Position numbers and translations under genes: made by a program. Below the pieces are notes generated by a model that was given only the letters and a program-made list of their open reading frames with translations, was not told where the DNA came from and did not search any database. Shown in pieces: positions 1 through 7,975 of a stretch of DNA of 11,556 nt (positions within the stretch are counted from its first letter, which is position 1; the number at the start of each line of letters is the position of its first letter). Location: contig DAOTVZ010000052.1 in NCBI GenBank assembly GCA_034436045.1, forward strand, positions 1 to 11,556, given 5' to 3'. This DNA comes from H111-94 sp034436045. GTDB lineage: Bacteria; Chloroflexota; Ktedonobacteria; Ktedonobacterales; Ktedonobacteraceae.

Positions 1-190
1 CGAGCAACGATCTCGTAGGGGCGTGATTTATCACCCCCTCCAAACCGAGCAACGATCTCGTAGGGGCGTGATTCATCACCCCCTCCAAACCGAGCAACGA
101 TCTCGTAGGGGCGTGATTTATCACCCCCTCCAAACCGAGCAACGATCTCGTAGGGGCGTGATTCATCACCCCCTGCGCGTGGCTCGATGG
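1..190. repeat. Tandem array of a 45-bp unit built on a decayed short palindrome
   Basis: Four head-to-tail copies start at 1, 46, 91 and 136, and the array probably continues to the left of the window. Each unit carries CGAGCAACGATCTCG followed by TAGGGGCGTGAT and a degraded right half (ATCACCCCCT, where a perfect arm would be ATCACGCCCC). Copies 1 and 3 read GATTTATC and copies 2 and 4 read GATTCATC, so the underlying unit may be a 90-bp dimer that was duplicated. Because 45 is divisible by 3, an open frame runs through the array and encodes a 15-residue repeat; I regard this as an accident. The 15-mer TCGTAGGGGCGTGAT (13-27 in copy 1) recurs exactly at 10688-10702, which ties this array to the one near dnaN. 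The fourth copy diverges after about position 174. No function can be assigned. Confidence 0.9.
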
Positions 191-197
191 GTGAACA

Positions 198-217
198 GGG
201 CGTGATGAATCACGCCC
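198..217. repeat. Solitary perfect palindrome of the GGGCGTGAT family
   Basis: GGGCGTGAT at 198-206 is the exact reverse complement of ATCACGCCC at 209-217, with a 2-nt GA centre. It is followed by the family's usual tail CCTACGG. It lies just after the 45-bp array and only 19 bp before the ATG at 237, so in RNA it would form a hairpin close to the start codon of the next gene. There is no T-run after it, so it is not an intrinsic terminator on the plus strand. Confidence 0.85.
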
Positions 218-236
218 CTACGGACAAATTCAAATC

Positions 237-2459
237 ATGATTACTTTACGTGAAGCAGTAAAAGCATGTACGGACGCACAGTTGAGGCGCATCTATCTCC
301 TGTGGGGCATGAGCAAACAGGCCCGTGATGCATCTGTACCGGCTCATAGCGCGATCAACAACTTTTTGGAGCGCGTCAACGACCCCATCGCAGCTCGTTT
401 TGTCTGGACAGCCCTTACCGACGAGCAGCACCGGGTACTGTTCTATCTGCTGACACCAGGAGTGCGCAACGGACTCGCTATGACCACCCTCCAGCAGCGC
501 CTGCTCCTGGGCGCTGCATTGCCAGCAGTGCTGCAAGCGCTAGACGAACTGTGCCTCGTTTATGAGCGGCCTTCCACCTCCAGCAAGAAGGGAAACGTGT
601 TAGCGCCATATGGTGAAGTGGTGACAGCGTTGTACCGCACGGGTCAGGAACTAATGGCGGAAACCGGCGCTCCGCTGCTAGAACTTAATGCCGTTATCGG
701 TCGGCTTACCGAGAGCGATTTGCGCCGCATTGCGCGTAATCTCGCTATCCAATACGCGAATCAGCAGAGCATCTACCAGTTGCGCTCCACCATCGAACGT
801 ACCTTGCTCGATGGTGATTTCCCAGCCCTTCAGCAGCTAAGCGCAGAGCAGCGCAAAACGCTGAAAACGCTCTGTAAAAGCGTGCATCCACTCGATTTGA
901 AGACCTTTTGCGAGCAGGCAGGCGTGAATGAAGCCGATTCTGATGCCGTCTATCGTCTCCTGCATAGTTTCACCGATCACGCACTCGCTTTCGATACCTT
1001 TTATGAAGGTCGGCGCGTCGTTTTTGTGCCGGAAGAAATCAAGGATGCTTTGCTGAATGCGCTGTCACGCGCCGGTCAGCCGTATCCGCAAGCCGGTCTA
1101 CATATCCTGGCGGAGCCGCCACGACAGCAAGCGCAAGGTCTACCACTCACACTTTTTGATCTGGCCATCGTTGTGAATGCTGTCTACCAGCAAACCATTC
1201 AGCCGACTCAGGCAGGCACGCTTCCCAAGCGTATCACCAACAAGCTGCGCCCACTCACCAGTGGTCAGTCGCGCTTCTCTGGCTACCGCGACGAGGACAA
1301 TTATCTCACCATTCTCTTTAGCACCGCGACGACCCTGGGTCTTATCCATTGTCCTCCTCCGCCCTTGTCGGATATGAAGCCGACCTACGAACCGGCCAAC
1401 CAGTTGGAACAATGGTCGCAGATGACGCTGGTCGAGCAGGGCCGACTGCTTGTGCGTTACTGGTCGGAGTTTCCGCACAATGGCTGGCTCGACATCGTGG
1501 GCGAACTCTTTGCCCGCGACTACAACTTTCTCGACTACTTCACCTGGTCGCCTTTCCACCTGCGCAAAACGCTTGTGACCTACTTACAGCGTTGCATGCC
1601 GGAACAGTGGTATAGTATTCCCTCCCTGCTGGAAACTATCTGGCAAGAGGCTCCCTATCCGCAGCCGGTCTATGGTCGCCCAAAGACCAGAGTCACGGAG
1701 CGCGAACGCGAAAAGTGGATGCGCCAGCAGGGAGAAGTGTATATCGGCATGCTCGCCTCTTCGCTCTTTGAGTTCGGCATCGTTGATCTGGGCTACAGCT
1801 ATGAGACGCCGGAGGAGGTGGCGGAGCATCACTACCATCCCGACGCCTTCATGCTCAACGAATTTGGTAGTCAAGTGCTGCTAGCAACGAAATCGGCAGA
1901 GCAACTGCTTACCGAGCAGAATGATCACGGCGCGGGGGCGAAGCACACGCTGATCGTGCAGCCCAATTTCGAGCTATTGATCCTCGAACCCGATATGCCC
2001 ACGCTCTATAGCGTATTGCCGTTTGCGCAAGTTGAGCAGGTCAAGCAGGTCAGTCGTTTGACGCTGACGCGCAACTCTCTCTTGCGCGGCATGAGCAACG
2101 GTCTGGACCTTGAAACCATCCTGGCGATACTCAACAGGCATAGCCAGAAAGAGCTACCCCAAAACGTCGATTATACCCTGCACGATTGGGCCAGAGCCTA
2201 TAAAGGCGCACGCATTTCAACCCCCGTCTTGATAGAGGTTTCCAGCGAAGCCATTGCCGACGAACTGGTCGGCTCAACCGCGCTCAAATCGCTCGGCCTG
2301 CGTCGTCTTGGGCCACGCGCGCTGGTGACATCCAAGGATATTAATACGGTGCGTAATGCGCTGGACAAAATCGGTGTCGCGGTTTCCTTCGGCGGGTCAA
2401 CTACAGCCCAAAAGAGTTACGGCCCGGCGGAGGTCTTTACTTTCGACACGTCTCTATAA
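237..2459 (+). CDS. XPB/Ssl2 N-terminal-like (helicase-associated domain) protein, 740 aa
   Basis: This large cytoplasmic protein has no signal peptide or membrane segment. Its C-terminal part, about residues 570-705, carries the pattern I recognise from the XPB/Ssl2 N-terminal-like family (Pfam Helicase_C_3). It runs LIVQPNFELLIL, then the QVEQVKQVSRLTLTRNSLLRG stretch, an ILNRHSQKELPQNVDYTLHDW segment and a closing helix of the NTVRNALDKIG type. Actinobacterial relatives of similar length, such as the Rv0862c type, are stand-alone and often sit near an XPB-type helicase. No helicase motif (Walker A or DExH) is present here and no helicase gene lies in the window. About residues 60-115 and 520-545 look like winged-helix segments. 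The likely role is nucleic-acid binding or partnering a helicase; this is inference. No convincing ribosome-binding site precedes the ATG. The start was chosen because MITLREAVKACTDAQLRRIYLLWG resembles a natural N-terminus. The last 23 bp overlap the convergent gene. Confidence 0.75.
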   Translation: MITLREAVKACTDAQLRRIYLLWGMSKQARDASVPAHSAINNFLERVNDPIAARFVWTALTDEQHRVLFYLLTPGVRNGLAMTTLQQRLLLGAALPAVLQALDELCLVYERPSTSSKKGNVLAPYGEVVTALYRTGQELMAETGAPLLELNAVIGRLTESDLRRIARNLAIQYANQQSIYQLRSTIERTLLDGDFPALQQLSAEQRKTLKTLCKSVHPLDLKTFCEQAGVNEADSDAVYRLLHSFTDHALAFDTFYEGRRVVFVPEEIKDALLNALSRAGQPYPQAGLHILAEPPRQQAQGLPLTLFDLAIVVNAVYQQTIQPTQAGTLPKRITNKLRPLTSGQSRFSGYRDEDNYLTILFSTATTLGLIHCPPPPLSDMKPTYEPANQLEQWSQMTLVEQGRLLVRYWSEFPHNGWLDIVGELFARDYNFLDYFTWSPFHLRKTLVTYLQRCMPEQWYSIPSLLETIWQEAPYPQPVYGRPKTRVTEREREKWMRQQGEVYIGMLASSLFEFGIVDLGYSYETPEEVAEHHYHPDAFMLNEFGSQVLLATKSAEQLLTEQNDHGAGAKHTLIVQPNFELLILEPDMPTLYSVLPFAQVEQVKQVSRLTLTRNSLLRGMSNGLDLETILAILNRHSQKELPQNVDYTLHDWARAYKGARISTPVLIEVSSEAIADELVGSTALKSLGLRRLGPRALVTSKDINTVRNALDKIGVAVSFGGSTTAQKSYGPAEVFTFDTSL

Positions 2460-2769
2460 GCTGCATAGCCTGTTCACGCGCCCCCAGCTTGATCAGAGTC
2501 ACAACCTGCTGGAAAATAGCATGATACAGGAGATTACGATAAAAAGCCAGCTTTTCATCCACCGCCTCTTCTATTACGCCCGCGACAGCACGATTCTGTT
2601 CCAGCCTGCGCAACTTTAGCACGAAGAAGGCCAGACGTAATAATTCAAAACGGCGTATCTGCGTCGCCGTGACCAGCTTACTGCGTAGCGGGGGCGTTAT
2701 GGTGAGCGGCACGACATTGAAGCCGCTATCATCTATGAAACGATCATCATTGTGATTTTGCATATACAT
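2437..2769 (-). CDS. Small protein of unknown function, 110 aa
   Basis: I do not recognise this family. The ORF is likely real for two reasons. A good ribosome-binding site (GAAAGG, 2776-2781) sits 6 nt before the ATG, and codon use resembles the neighbours, with common use of CTG, CGC, GCG and GAA and no rare-codon clusters. The product has a polar Asn/Asp-rich start (MYMQNHNDDRFIDDSGF). A charged, Leu-rich, probably all-helical body follows (about residues 32-107), with a hydrophobic patch LLRLAFFVLKLRRL that is too short and too charged to be a transmembrane segment. It has no Cys pair and no HTH that I can identify. It converges on the 740-residue gene and its last 23 bp are antisense to that gene's 3' end, so the two mRNAs would overlap. 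A possible extended -10 promoter lies at 2816-2824. A conserved lineage-specific protein is the simplest reading. Confidence 0.6.
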   Translation of the reverse strand: MYMQNHNDDRFIDDSGFNVVPLTITPPLRSKLVTATQIRRFELLRLAFFVLKLRRLEQNRAVAGVIEEAVDEKLAFYRNLLYHAIFQQVVTLIKLGAREQAMQLIETCRK

Positions 2770-2815
2770 GGGCGACCTTTCGGATAAGGGAGCGTATTAC
2801 CATTTGTTACTAAGC

Positions 2816-2824
2816 ATTCTACCA
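2816..2824 (-). promoter_or_regulatory. Candidate extended -10 promoter for the 110-aa gene
   Basis: Read on the minus strand, the sequence is TGG-TAGAAT, an extended -10 element (TG-n) with a 5/6 match to TATAAT. Transcription would start about 40 nt before the ATG at 2769. No recognisable -35 hexamer lies upstream, which is tolerated for extended -10 promoters. Confidence 0.3.
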
Positions 2825-3083
2825 GGCGGATGTGATGATATGGTTGAGAATCGGTGGATAGTGTGTTGAGAAAAAGCCATAATTCTTATCATGATGCATC
2901 GCCTGAGATTGCTCGTTATACAGAAATGAGAACCATGCAGCGAACCAGAGGGGCGAGGAAACGGCGGGAACAGGTAGCAGATACTGAAAAAATACGTTAC
3001 CATGCTCGCGTGGTACGATATGTTGATAGTAAGAGCCATGATTGGCCCGACATATAGCCATTCTGTACTATTCAGCAGGTAAA

Positions 3084-3089
3084 GGGAGG
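3084..3089 (+). promoter_or_regulatory. Strong ribosome-binding site that fixes the yajQ start
   Basis: GGGAGG lies 6 nt before the ATG at 3096. It settles the start against an in-frame TTG at 3042, which would add 18 residues that no YajQ protein has. Confidence 0.85.
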
Positions 3090-3095
3090 ATTTTT

Positions 3096-3590
3096 ATGGC
3101 AGGAGACTGTTCTTTCGATATAGTATCGCAGTTTGATGAACAAGAACTGGTCAATGCTCTTGATCAGACGCGGCGTGAGGTGCAGACGCGCTTCGATCTG
3201 AAGGATACGAAGACGGAGATTACACATAGCAAGGACAGCATTACGATTGTGACCGCGAGTACGATGGCGCTGAAAAGCGTGCGCGACATTCTGGAGTCGA
3301 AGGCGCTGCGGCGCGGCCTCTCGCTAAAGATTTTCAAGCCGGGCAAGGAGGAAGAAGCCTCCGGCGGGCGTGTGCGCCAGATCATCCAGTTGCAGCAGGG
3401 CATCTCACAGGAACTGGCGAAAGACATTAGTAAGTTTATTCGAGACAGTCATCCAAAAGTGAAACCACAAATTCAGGGTGATGCCATTCGGGTCACGGCT
3501 AAGAGCCGCGATGAGCTACAGGCAGTGATTGCGTCACTGAAGCAGAAGGACTACCCGGTTCCGTTGCAGTTCATTAACTACCGGGGCTAG
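3096..3590 (+). CDS. yajQ: YajQ family nucleotide/cyclic-di-GMP-binding protein (UPF0234), 164 aa
   Basis: The N-terminus, MAGDCSFDIVSQFDEQELVNALDQTRREVQTRFDLKDTK in outline, matches the conserved SFDIVSE-D...NA-DQ--RE---RFDFK opening of YajQ proteins. The C-terminus PVPLQFINYRG matches the family's closing LQF-N-R. The length is close to the usual 160-165 residues. The fold known for the family is two ferredoxin-like domains. Here the first covers about residues 4-90 and the second about 95-160, with the RQIIQLQQGISQELAKDISKFI helix between the conserved lysines. E. coli YajQ binds GTP/tRNA, and the Xanthomonas homologue binds cyclic di-GMP and acts with a transcription regulator. Which applies here cannot be told from sequence. 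The gene stands alone, with a 326-bp gap before it and 252 bp after. No partner regulator is nearby. Confidence 0.93.
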   Translation: MAGDCSFDIVSQFDEQELVNALDQTRREVQTRFDLKDTKTEITHSKDSITIVTASTMALKSVRDILESKALRRGLSLKIFKPGKEEEASGGRVRQIIQLQQGISQELAKDISKFIRDSHPKVKPQIQGDAIRVTAKSRDELQAVIASLKQKDYPVPLQFINYRG

Positions 3591-3633
3591 AGACGGGTCT
3601 CGGTACTTTAGTACCAAAACAAGTGTCCGTCTC
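3590..3633 (+). other. Two-part stem-loop after yajQ
   Basis: GAGACGG at 3590-3596 pairs exactly with CCGTCTC at 3627-3633. Inside it, GGTAC at 3602-3606 pairs with GTACC at 3611-3615 around a TTTA loop. No T-run follows, so this is not a classic intrinsic terminator. It may stabilise the yajQ mRNA end, act as a weak terminator, or be chance. The rest of the gap up to 3842 shows only the candidate -10 box described separately. Confidence 0.4.
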
Positions 3634-3730
3634 ATGGATTTGTAGTACCCTAGCTTCTGACTGGTAGTTTCTACTGGTAAAAGGGTCGCAAGTAGTCTCA
3701 GCAGCGATACCACAAACAGGGCTATTCGTG

Positions 3731-3736
3731 TATAGT
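3731..3736 (+). promoter_or_regulatory. Candidate -10 box for the large TPR gene
   Basis: TATAGT is a 5/6 match to TATAAT. The region 17 bp upstream (TACCAC, 3708-3713) is a poor -35, so the call is weak. If it is real, transcription starts near 3743. That would rule out the in-frame GTG at 3741 as the start and support the ATG at 3843, with a leader of about 100 nt. Confidence 0.3.
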
Positions 3737-3842
3737 AGGGGTGACCCCGTTGGTCGCCCTGTTCAAAAGCGGTTGCCCTGCTCAGCAAATCAGCCTGGCG
3801 GCAGACAAACCCTGTGCTATCGTTCGAGAAAGCGAATCGTTC

Positions 3843-6800
3843 ATGCCTGGTGACAGACAAGTTTTTAATGCAGCCATCAATGCAGCCGACCGATACCGCT
3901 GGGATAGCCAGTGGGCGGAGGCAGCCCGTGAGTATCAGCGCGCATTGGCTGAGTTCCCAGACGACGCGACAGCACGCAGCGGGCTTGGCTTCTGTTACAT
4001 GCAGACCAAACAATGGCAACAGGCGCTTGAGCAATACGAATACACTCTGAAACGCGACCCCAGCAACGTGATCGCGCTCAGCAAAACGGCTGAACTCTAT
4101 GGCATTCTGCGCCGCCGTGAGGATGCCTACCGAGCCTATCTGCACCTGGCCGAGCTGTATTCGCAAGCGGGTCAGGGGGCACGTGCCGAAGCTGCATGGC
4201 AAAAGGCCGTACAGCTTGCACCGGAGAACCCGGAGCCGCATGAAAGGCTGGCCGGATACTACTTTGAGAAAAAAGACTTTGCCTCTATGGTGCAGGAGCG
4301 CCTGGCCGCGGCGCAAGGCTATTTTCTGCGTAACGAGTTAAATCATGCGCGGATGCAATGTGAAGAGGTTCTGCGCATTGATGCATCGAATAGTGAAGCA
4401 CAGCAGTTACTCGCGCGCATTCTGGCAGACGACCCTGCCTCGCCCCATCCCGGCGGGGCAGCGCCTGCCGGAAACGACGCGCATTCTATAAGACAAACGG
4501 GCCAGCGAGCGGGATACTCCGGCCCACAGGCAATCACAGGTGGTTCGCAGGCAGCGATGTCGGCGAGCAATACAAGTGGAGGGAATTCTGGCATCATGGG
4601 TAACATGGGTAGCGCGGGCAACTACGGTGGGCCGGGTACACCGGGCACGCCCCTGGCAAACGGCAGTGGCCCCAGCAACGGTCCTCACAAACGTATTTCA
4701 GCAAGCCAGGTCACGAATATACTCAAGCAGGCCCAGGCGTTTCAGGCGCAGGGACGCTTCAACGAGGCCATTGACCTATGTGAGCAGATTCTCGACAGTG
4801 GTTTCGACCGGCCTGACGCGCAGTACTTTCTTGGTTGGCTCTACCAGGAGCAGCGTCGCTGGGATGACGCCATTCAGCGTTTCCAGAAACTTCTGAACGA
4901 CCCGGATTATGCGCTTTCCTGCTACTACGCGCTCGGTCAGTGCTATCGGGCGCGCGGCGACCTGCGCACCGCCACTGTGCATTTCGACGAGGCAGTGGAC
5001 CGCGTCAATCTGGACGCGCTCACGCTTGAGGAGTCCGACCAGTTGGTGCAACTCTGCCAGGAGGCGGCGGAGGCACATCGCATGCTGGGCGAACAGGAGC
5101 AGGCTCTCACCGTCTATAATGCCCTGCTCGGTTTCCTGCGCAGTCGTGGCTGGAATGACAAGGTGGCCCAGGTTGAGTTTATGCTCCAGCAGGCTCAGAA
5201 CACGCCGCCTCCAGTCCGCCCTGCCACACCTCCGCCCAACCCACAGACCCCTTATGCAAATCAACAGGTGATGCCCCCTGGCGCGCCCGCGATCCCGGAG
5301 GCCCCCACAATGGCTATTAATATTGCTAACATGGGGCCAACGAACGCCAATGTCACACCGGCCACCCAGCAATCTATCCCGCCAGTGGCACCGCCGCAAC
5401 CGTCCAGCAGCACCTCGATAACAGGCGAATTGCCCGACTGGCTGACCGGCATTTTAAGTGACGCGGACAAGACGCAGATCGCCAAACCCGCACAGCCGCA
5501 ACCACCGGTTCTTCCCGTCTCTTCACCGGTCGTCGATCAGCCGACGGTGCAGCAACAGATACCGATGGATGCAATCTCGGCTCCAGCTGCCCCATCCTGG
5601 CTTGTTGGAGATGCGAAGCCCGCCAGCCCGGCACCCGCGCAGCCGGTTGATCCAGCAACGGTTGCACCACCCGCCGCACCACCGACGCAGGCCCAGACTG
5701 CTTCGCCCCCCCAACCGCTGCCGCCCGCCGCACCGCCGCAGCAGGCTCAGAGCGTACCGCCTGCGGCACCACCAGCGCCACCGGCGCAGCCCGTTGTTGC
5801 ACCTGAGCCAACTGTTCGCATGGCTCCGCCTGCTGCACAGGTGGAGACTCCAGCAGCCAGCAGAACGGAGCCAAAGGTACCGGCAGCACCCCCTGTCGCA
5901 CCGACGGCACAGGCGGCACAGGCAGCGCCTCCCGCGTCGCCGTTGCCCATCGACTCCTTCACGATACCGGCACCATCTAATGCCAGCACCGCTCGCCAGC
6001 AGCCGCGTGCGGAAGATTTGCTGGCACAGATGGCCGGGAAAAGCGGCATAGAAGGCAGTTTACAGCCGGGAGCCGACGCCATTCTGCTCAGTACCGTCGG
6101 ACTACCCGAAAACGTGCGCCCGCAGGTCGTGCGCGCCATGCAGGACGTTCAAAACTATATCAATCATGGCTTGCTCAATTCGGCCACCGAGGAGTGCTTG
6201 CGCGTCATCGACATGGCTCCGCAGTACCTGGATGTCCACCAGGTTCTGTGCGAAATCTACGTGCGCCAGGGCCAGATTGCGCAGGCGGTCAGCAAATATA
6301 GCATCCTGGTCGATACCTATATTGTCAATGGGCGCATCGATGATGCTATCGCCATCTACCGGCGTATCCTGCAACTGGAACCGAACAATCTGACCTACCG
6401 CGAACGGCTCATCAATCTGCTCTCCTCCCAGGGCAATAAGGAAGACCTGCTGCGCGAGCGCACGCTGGCCGCCGAGTCCTACCTGCGTCTGGGCTACATG
6501 GATCGTGCCCTCACCGAACTGGAGCAAGCACTGCAAGAGAGTCCGACCAGCGTGCCGACGCGCCTGAACTATGCCCTGGCTCTGCAAAAGCTGGGGCGCA
6601 CCCAGCAAGCGGTGGCCGAATATCAGCGCGTCTTGCAGGTAGACCCGCGTAACCTGACGGCGCTGGTACGCTGGCATATCGCTATGATTACGCGCATCGG
6701 CGCGCCCCGTGCCACCATGCTTGAAGTGCTGACGCGCATTCGCTGGCAGTTGCGTGGCGAGGGGTTGAAACATTATGACGCGGTAGTGCGCGAGTACAGT

Positions 6801-7904
6801 CACGCCGCCGAAAACTATCCCAATAACGCGGATGTGCATTTCTCGCTCGGTCAGTTCCATCAGCAGGCCGCGCTGTACGATAAAGCCATTCAGGAATACG
6901 ACCAGGCCCTGCGTGACCGCAACTTCGAGGTGCTGGCGCGCATGAGCGAAGCACAGTGCTTCTTGAGCCAGGGCAAGCCGGAGGCAGCCATCAGCCAGTT
7001 GGAACAGGCCCTGCAAGCCGTGCGTCGCTCGCCCTCCGCCATCGAGCCATCTGTCTGGGCGGCGCGCCCACGCGAGGAAGGCGAAGAACATCAGGCCCCC
7101 GAAATAGAGATTTCCTTGACGCTGGCCAAAGCCTACGAGCGCACCGGGCGCTTCGAGCAGAAGCAGGCCATTCTGCGCCAGCTCAAGCAGACTCATACCA
7201 GCGAAGACGAGGTGGCCTCGGCGCTGGCCGAAATCTCCTCGCGTCAATCTGACCCAGAGACGGCTCTGCGCGAATATATGGAACTGGTGCGCCACTATCG
7301 CAGCAAACGCCAGAACGATAACGCCATCAACGTGCTGAACGAAGTGGTGCGGCTCGCTCCACAGGACCCGCGCCCACATAGCGAACTAGCCGACATCTAT
7401 ATCGGACGTGGCTTGCTCAATGAGGGCATCACGGAACTGCGTCTGGCCGCAGACCTCTACTTGCGCCAGAATCGCCTGGAGGAGGCCGCCGAGGCCTTGC
7501 AGCGCATCGGCAATATCTACGCCGACGCGGGCAATGAGGAGGACGCCATCACCAGTTTGAAACGCGCCGCCGAACTCAACCCGCGCTCGATGGACCTGTT
7601 GCGTGAGGTGGTTAGCTATTGCTACCGCCTGGGGCGACAGCAGGAGGCTATCAGCTATCAGTCCATTATCGCGCGTCATTACTATGAGACACAGCAGGTC
7701 AAAGAGGCCGTCGCAGCACTGCAACAACTGATTGCCATCGACCGCAACAACTTTGAAGCCTATGATATGCTCGGTCAGACCTACCAATCGGTCGGCGAAT
7801 ACGAGCAGGCCAGCCGTGTCTATCGCAATCTGGCGAAGATCAACCCCGACAGCCCCATAGCGCGCGAGCGCCTGGCAACGCTACAGGAGTTACGCTCAAA
7901 GTAG
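3843..7904 (+). CDS. Giant tetratricopeptide-repeat protein with Pro/Ala-rich linker, 1353 aa
   Basis: This is a soluble scaffold-type protein with no signal peptide, membrane segment or catalytic domain. TPR block 1 spans about residues 7-195, with typical units such as WAEAAREYQRALAEFPDD and WQQALEQYEYTLKRDPSN. A Gly/Asn/Ser-rich linker covers about 196-281. TPR block 2 runs about 283-452 (FNEAIDLCEQIL, WDDAIQRFQKLL). A Pro/Ala/Gln-rich disordered linker follows, about 453-718, holding the short motifs LPDWLTGIL and APSWLVGDA. The C-terminal TPR array covers about 720-1353, with many units of the form A--Y--ALQ-DP-N. Members of this type mediate protein-protein contacts; the partner is unknown. 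The ATG at 3843 is preferred over the in-frame GTG at 3741. The first 34 residues of the longer form do not resemble TPR, the GTG has no spaced ribosome-binding site, and it sits beside a -10-like box. The ribosome-binding site for 3843 is weak (AGAAAG, 10 nt upstream). The gene ends in a strong terminator. Confidence 0.85.
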   Translation: MPGDRQVFNAAINAADRYRWDSQWAEAAREYQRALAEFPDDATARSGLGFCYMQTKQWQQALEQYEYTLKRDPSNVIALSKTAELYGILRRREDAYRAYLHLAELYSQAGQGARAEAAWQKAVQLAPENPEPHERLAGYYFEKKDFASMVQERLAAAQGYFLRNELNHARMQCEEVLRIDASNSEAQQLLARILADDPASPHPGGAAPAGNDAHSIRQTGQRAGYSGPQAITGGSQAAMSASNTSGGNSGIMGNMGSAGNYGGPGTPGTPLANGSGPSNGPHKRISASQVTNILKQAQAFQAQGRFNEAIDLCEQILDSGFDRPDAQYFLGWLYQEQRRWDDAIQRFQKLLNDPDYALSCYYALGQCYRARGDLRTATVHFDEAVDRVNLDALTLEESDQLVQLCQEAAEAHRMLGEQEQALTVYNALLGFLRSRGWNDKVAQVEFMLQQAQNTPPPVRPATPPPNPQTPYANQQVMPPGAPAIPEAPTMAINIANMGPTNANVTPATQQSIPPVAPPQPSSSTSITGELPDWLTGILSDADKTQIAKPAQPQPPVLPVSSPVVDQPTVQQQIPMDAISAPAAPSWLVGDAKPASPAPAQPVDPATVAPPAAPPTQAQTASPPQPLPPAAPPQQAQSVPPAAPPAPPAQPVVAPEPTVRMAPPAAQVETPAASRTEPKVPAAPPVAPTAQAAQAAPPASPLPIDSFTIPAPSNASTARQQPRAEDLLAQMAGKSGIEGSLQPGADAILLSTVGLPENVRPQVVRAMQDVQNYINHGLLNSATEECLRVIDMAPQYLDVHQVLCEIYVRQGQIAQAVSKYSILVDTYIVNGRIDDAIAIYRRILQLEPNNLTYRERLINLLSSQGNKEDLLRERTLAAESYLRLGYMDRALTELEQALQESPTSVPTRLNYALALQKLGRTQQAVAEYQRVLQVDPRNLTALVRWHIAMITRIGAPRATMLEVLTRIRWQLRGEGLKHYDAVVREYSHAAENYPNNADVHFSLGQFHQQAALYDKAIQEYDQALRDRNFEVLARMSEAQCFLSQGKPEAAISQLEQALQAVRRSPSAIEPSVWAARPREEGEEHQAPEIEISLTLAKAYERTGRFEQKQAILRQLKQTHTSEDEVASALAEISSRQSDPETALREYMELVRHYRSKRQNDNAINVLNEVVRLAPQDPRPHSELADIYIGRGLLNEGITELRLAADLYLRQNRLEEAAEALQRIGNIYADAGNEEDAITSLKRAAELNPRSMDLLREVVSYCYRLGRQQEAISYQSIIARHYYETQQVKEAVAALQQLIAIDRNNFEAYDMLGQTYQSVGEYEQASRVYRNLAKINPDSPIARERLATLQELRSK

Positions 7905-7924
7905 AAACTATCTACAATAATGGG

Positions 7925-7973
7925 AACCAGATGGGCTAACAACCATGCGCGGTTGTTGGCCCATCTGGTTTTT
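7925..7973 (+). terminator. Strong intrinsic terminator of the TPR gene
   Basis: The arms at 7925-7944 and 7951-7970 pair over 20 bp with a single T-G wobble, closed by the 6-nt loop ATGCGC. The stem runs into TTTTT (7969-7973) and then ATTTA. It lies 20 bp after the TPR stop codon and directly against the recF stop codon (7976-7978) on the other strand. On the minus strand the stem is followed by TCCCATTA, not a T-run, so it should work mainly for plus-strand transcripts, though the hairpin may still help block or end recF transcription. Confidence 0.92.
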
Positions 7974-7975
7974 AT

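Larger units (their letters stand above)
2770..3095. other. Non-coding gap between the divergent small gene and yajQ
   Basis: This 326-bp gap separates two divergently transcribed genes, so it should hold promoters for both. For the small gene I see an extended -10 candidate at 2816-2824. For yajQ I see only a weak candidate: TTGGCC at 3042-3047, an 18-bp spacer and TACTAT at 3066-3071. A short imperfect inverted repeat, TACCA at 2998-3002 with TGGTA at 3011-3015, could be an operator but is too short to claim. The middle, about 2825-2995, contains nothing I can assign. Confidence 0.5.

Noticed and set aside
1..190. CRISPR-like regular repeats, and an open frame of 60 codons through them
   Set aside because: The 45-bp units are identical throughout with no variable spacers, so this is not a CRISPR array. 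The open frame exists only because the unit length is divisible by 3 and it has no ribosome-binding site.
2998..3015. TACCA...TGGTA inverted repeat as an operator upstream of yajQ
   Set aside because: The arms are only 5 bp and the flanks do not extend them, so chance is sufficient.
2854..3057. 67-codon plus-strand open frame before yajQ
   Set aside because: It has no ribosome-binding site before either ATG, an atypical Arg-rich composition, and it occupies the expected promoter region of yajQ.
3741..3842. GTG at 3741 as the start of the TPR protein
   Set aside because: A GGGG run directly abuts the codon with no proper spacing, a -10-like TATAGT lies just upstream, and the added 34 residues do not resemble TPR sequence.
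4776..5399. 207-codon open frame on the minus strand
   Set aside because: It is the antisense shadow of TPR block 2, Arg/Cys/Gly-rich, with no family resemblance.
6102..7379. 425-codon open frame on the minus strand
   Set aside because: It lies wholly antisense to the TPR gene, whose frame has clear TPR periodicity. The antisense product has no recognisable domain and its openness follows from the codon bias of the plus-strand gene.
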